From: Nocardiopsis metallicus
Lineage (GTDB): Bacteria > Actinomycetota > Actinomycetes > Streptosporangiales > Streptosporangiaceae
DNA: 64,000 nucleotides
Direction: 5' to 3'
NCBI RefSeq assembly: GCF_014201115.1
Contig: NZ_JACHDO010000001.1
Coordinates: forward strand, 186,001-250,000
Position 1 is the stretch's first letter; each line of letters begins with the position of its first letter. The notes under the pieces were generated by a model. The model saw nothing but the letters and a program-made list of their open reading frames with translations, was not told where the DNA came from and did no database searches. The position numbers were made by a program, and so were the translations under genes. This document shows, piece by piece, positions 63,096 through 64,000 of the stretch.

Positions 63096-64000
<905 letters not shown>

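Overview
The window is a high-G+C actinomycete chromosome segment. The gene families and the housekeeping order miaB, miaA-dapF, hflX, holA-comEC-comEA, rpsT, lepA, hemW, hrcA-dnaJ-rsmE, HIT, phoH are those of Streptomyces/Nocardiopsis-like bacteria. A Nocardiopsis-type organism is the best guess, by inference from gene order and composition only.

Layout. 1-2100: the end of a TRAP-type permease gene, then miaB. 2105-5200: a two-layer insertion-sequence nest (an IS30-family element carrying an IS701-type element in its terminus) sitting in the loop of the hairpin between miaB and a convergent cytochrome P450 gene. 5223-8149: P450, TetR regulator with a near-perfect operator, and a LigB-like protein. 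8183-16302: miaA, dapF, then the glycolate oxidase genes glcDEF and malate synthase aceB, which share an operator-like motif and form a glycolate-to-malate route. 16615-25700: hflX, an HutI-like amidohydrolase, holA, competence-type comEC/comEA and rpsT. 25918-29055: a membrane-anchored protein of unknown function and lepA. 29182-37455: a maltose/maltodextrin cluster (malE-malF-malG, a second binding protein, a GH13 alpha-glucosidase and a LacI regulator). 37592-42750: hemW, two DUF4870 proteins, a DUF3097 protein and hrcA.

42700-58823 is a 16-kb integrated element of visibly lower G+C. It lies exactly in the hrcA/dnaJ junction and is bounded by a 61-bp perfect direct repeat that contains the last codons of hrcA and the first two codons of dnaJ. 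It carries a tyrosine integrase next to attR, a prim-pol type replication protein, an XRE/DUF397 pair, an Lsr2 homologue, a HEPN/zinc-knuckle protein, two paralogous small membrane proteins of the kind seen in actinobacterial conflict systems, and several unknown small genes. Four IS elements (two different IS66, one IS630, one IS30) have entered it and account for roughly a third of its length. No conjugation gene is visible.

58818-64000: the native locus resumes with dnaJ, rsmE, a membrane protein/ECF sigma pair, a HIT protein and the start of phoH.

The most notable observations are: (i) the att site that splits a heat-shock operon while rebuilding both genes; (ii) two identical IS30 copies placed with identical geometry (2 nt / 13 nt) inside the loops of terminator hairpins, each then hit by a different IS in the same terminal CTAG; (iii) three in-frame copies of a palindromic 26-bp repeat inside the prim-pol gene; (iv) a gene interrupted by an IS66 that can be rebuilt exactly from the 8-bp target duplication.
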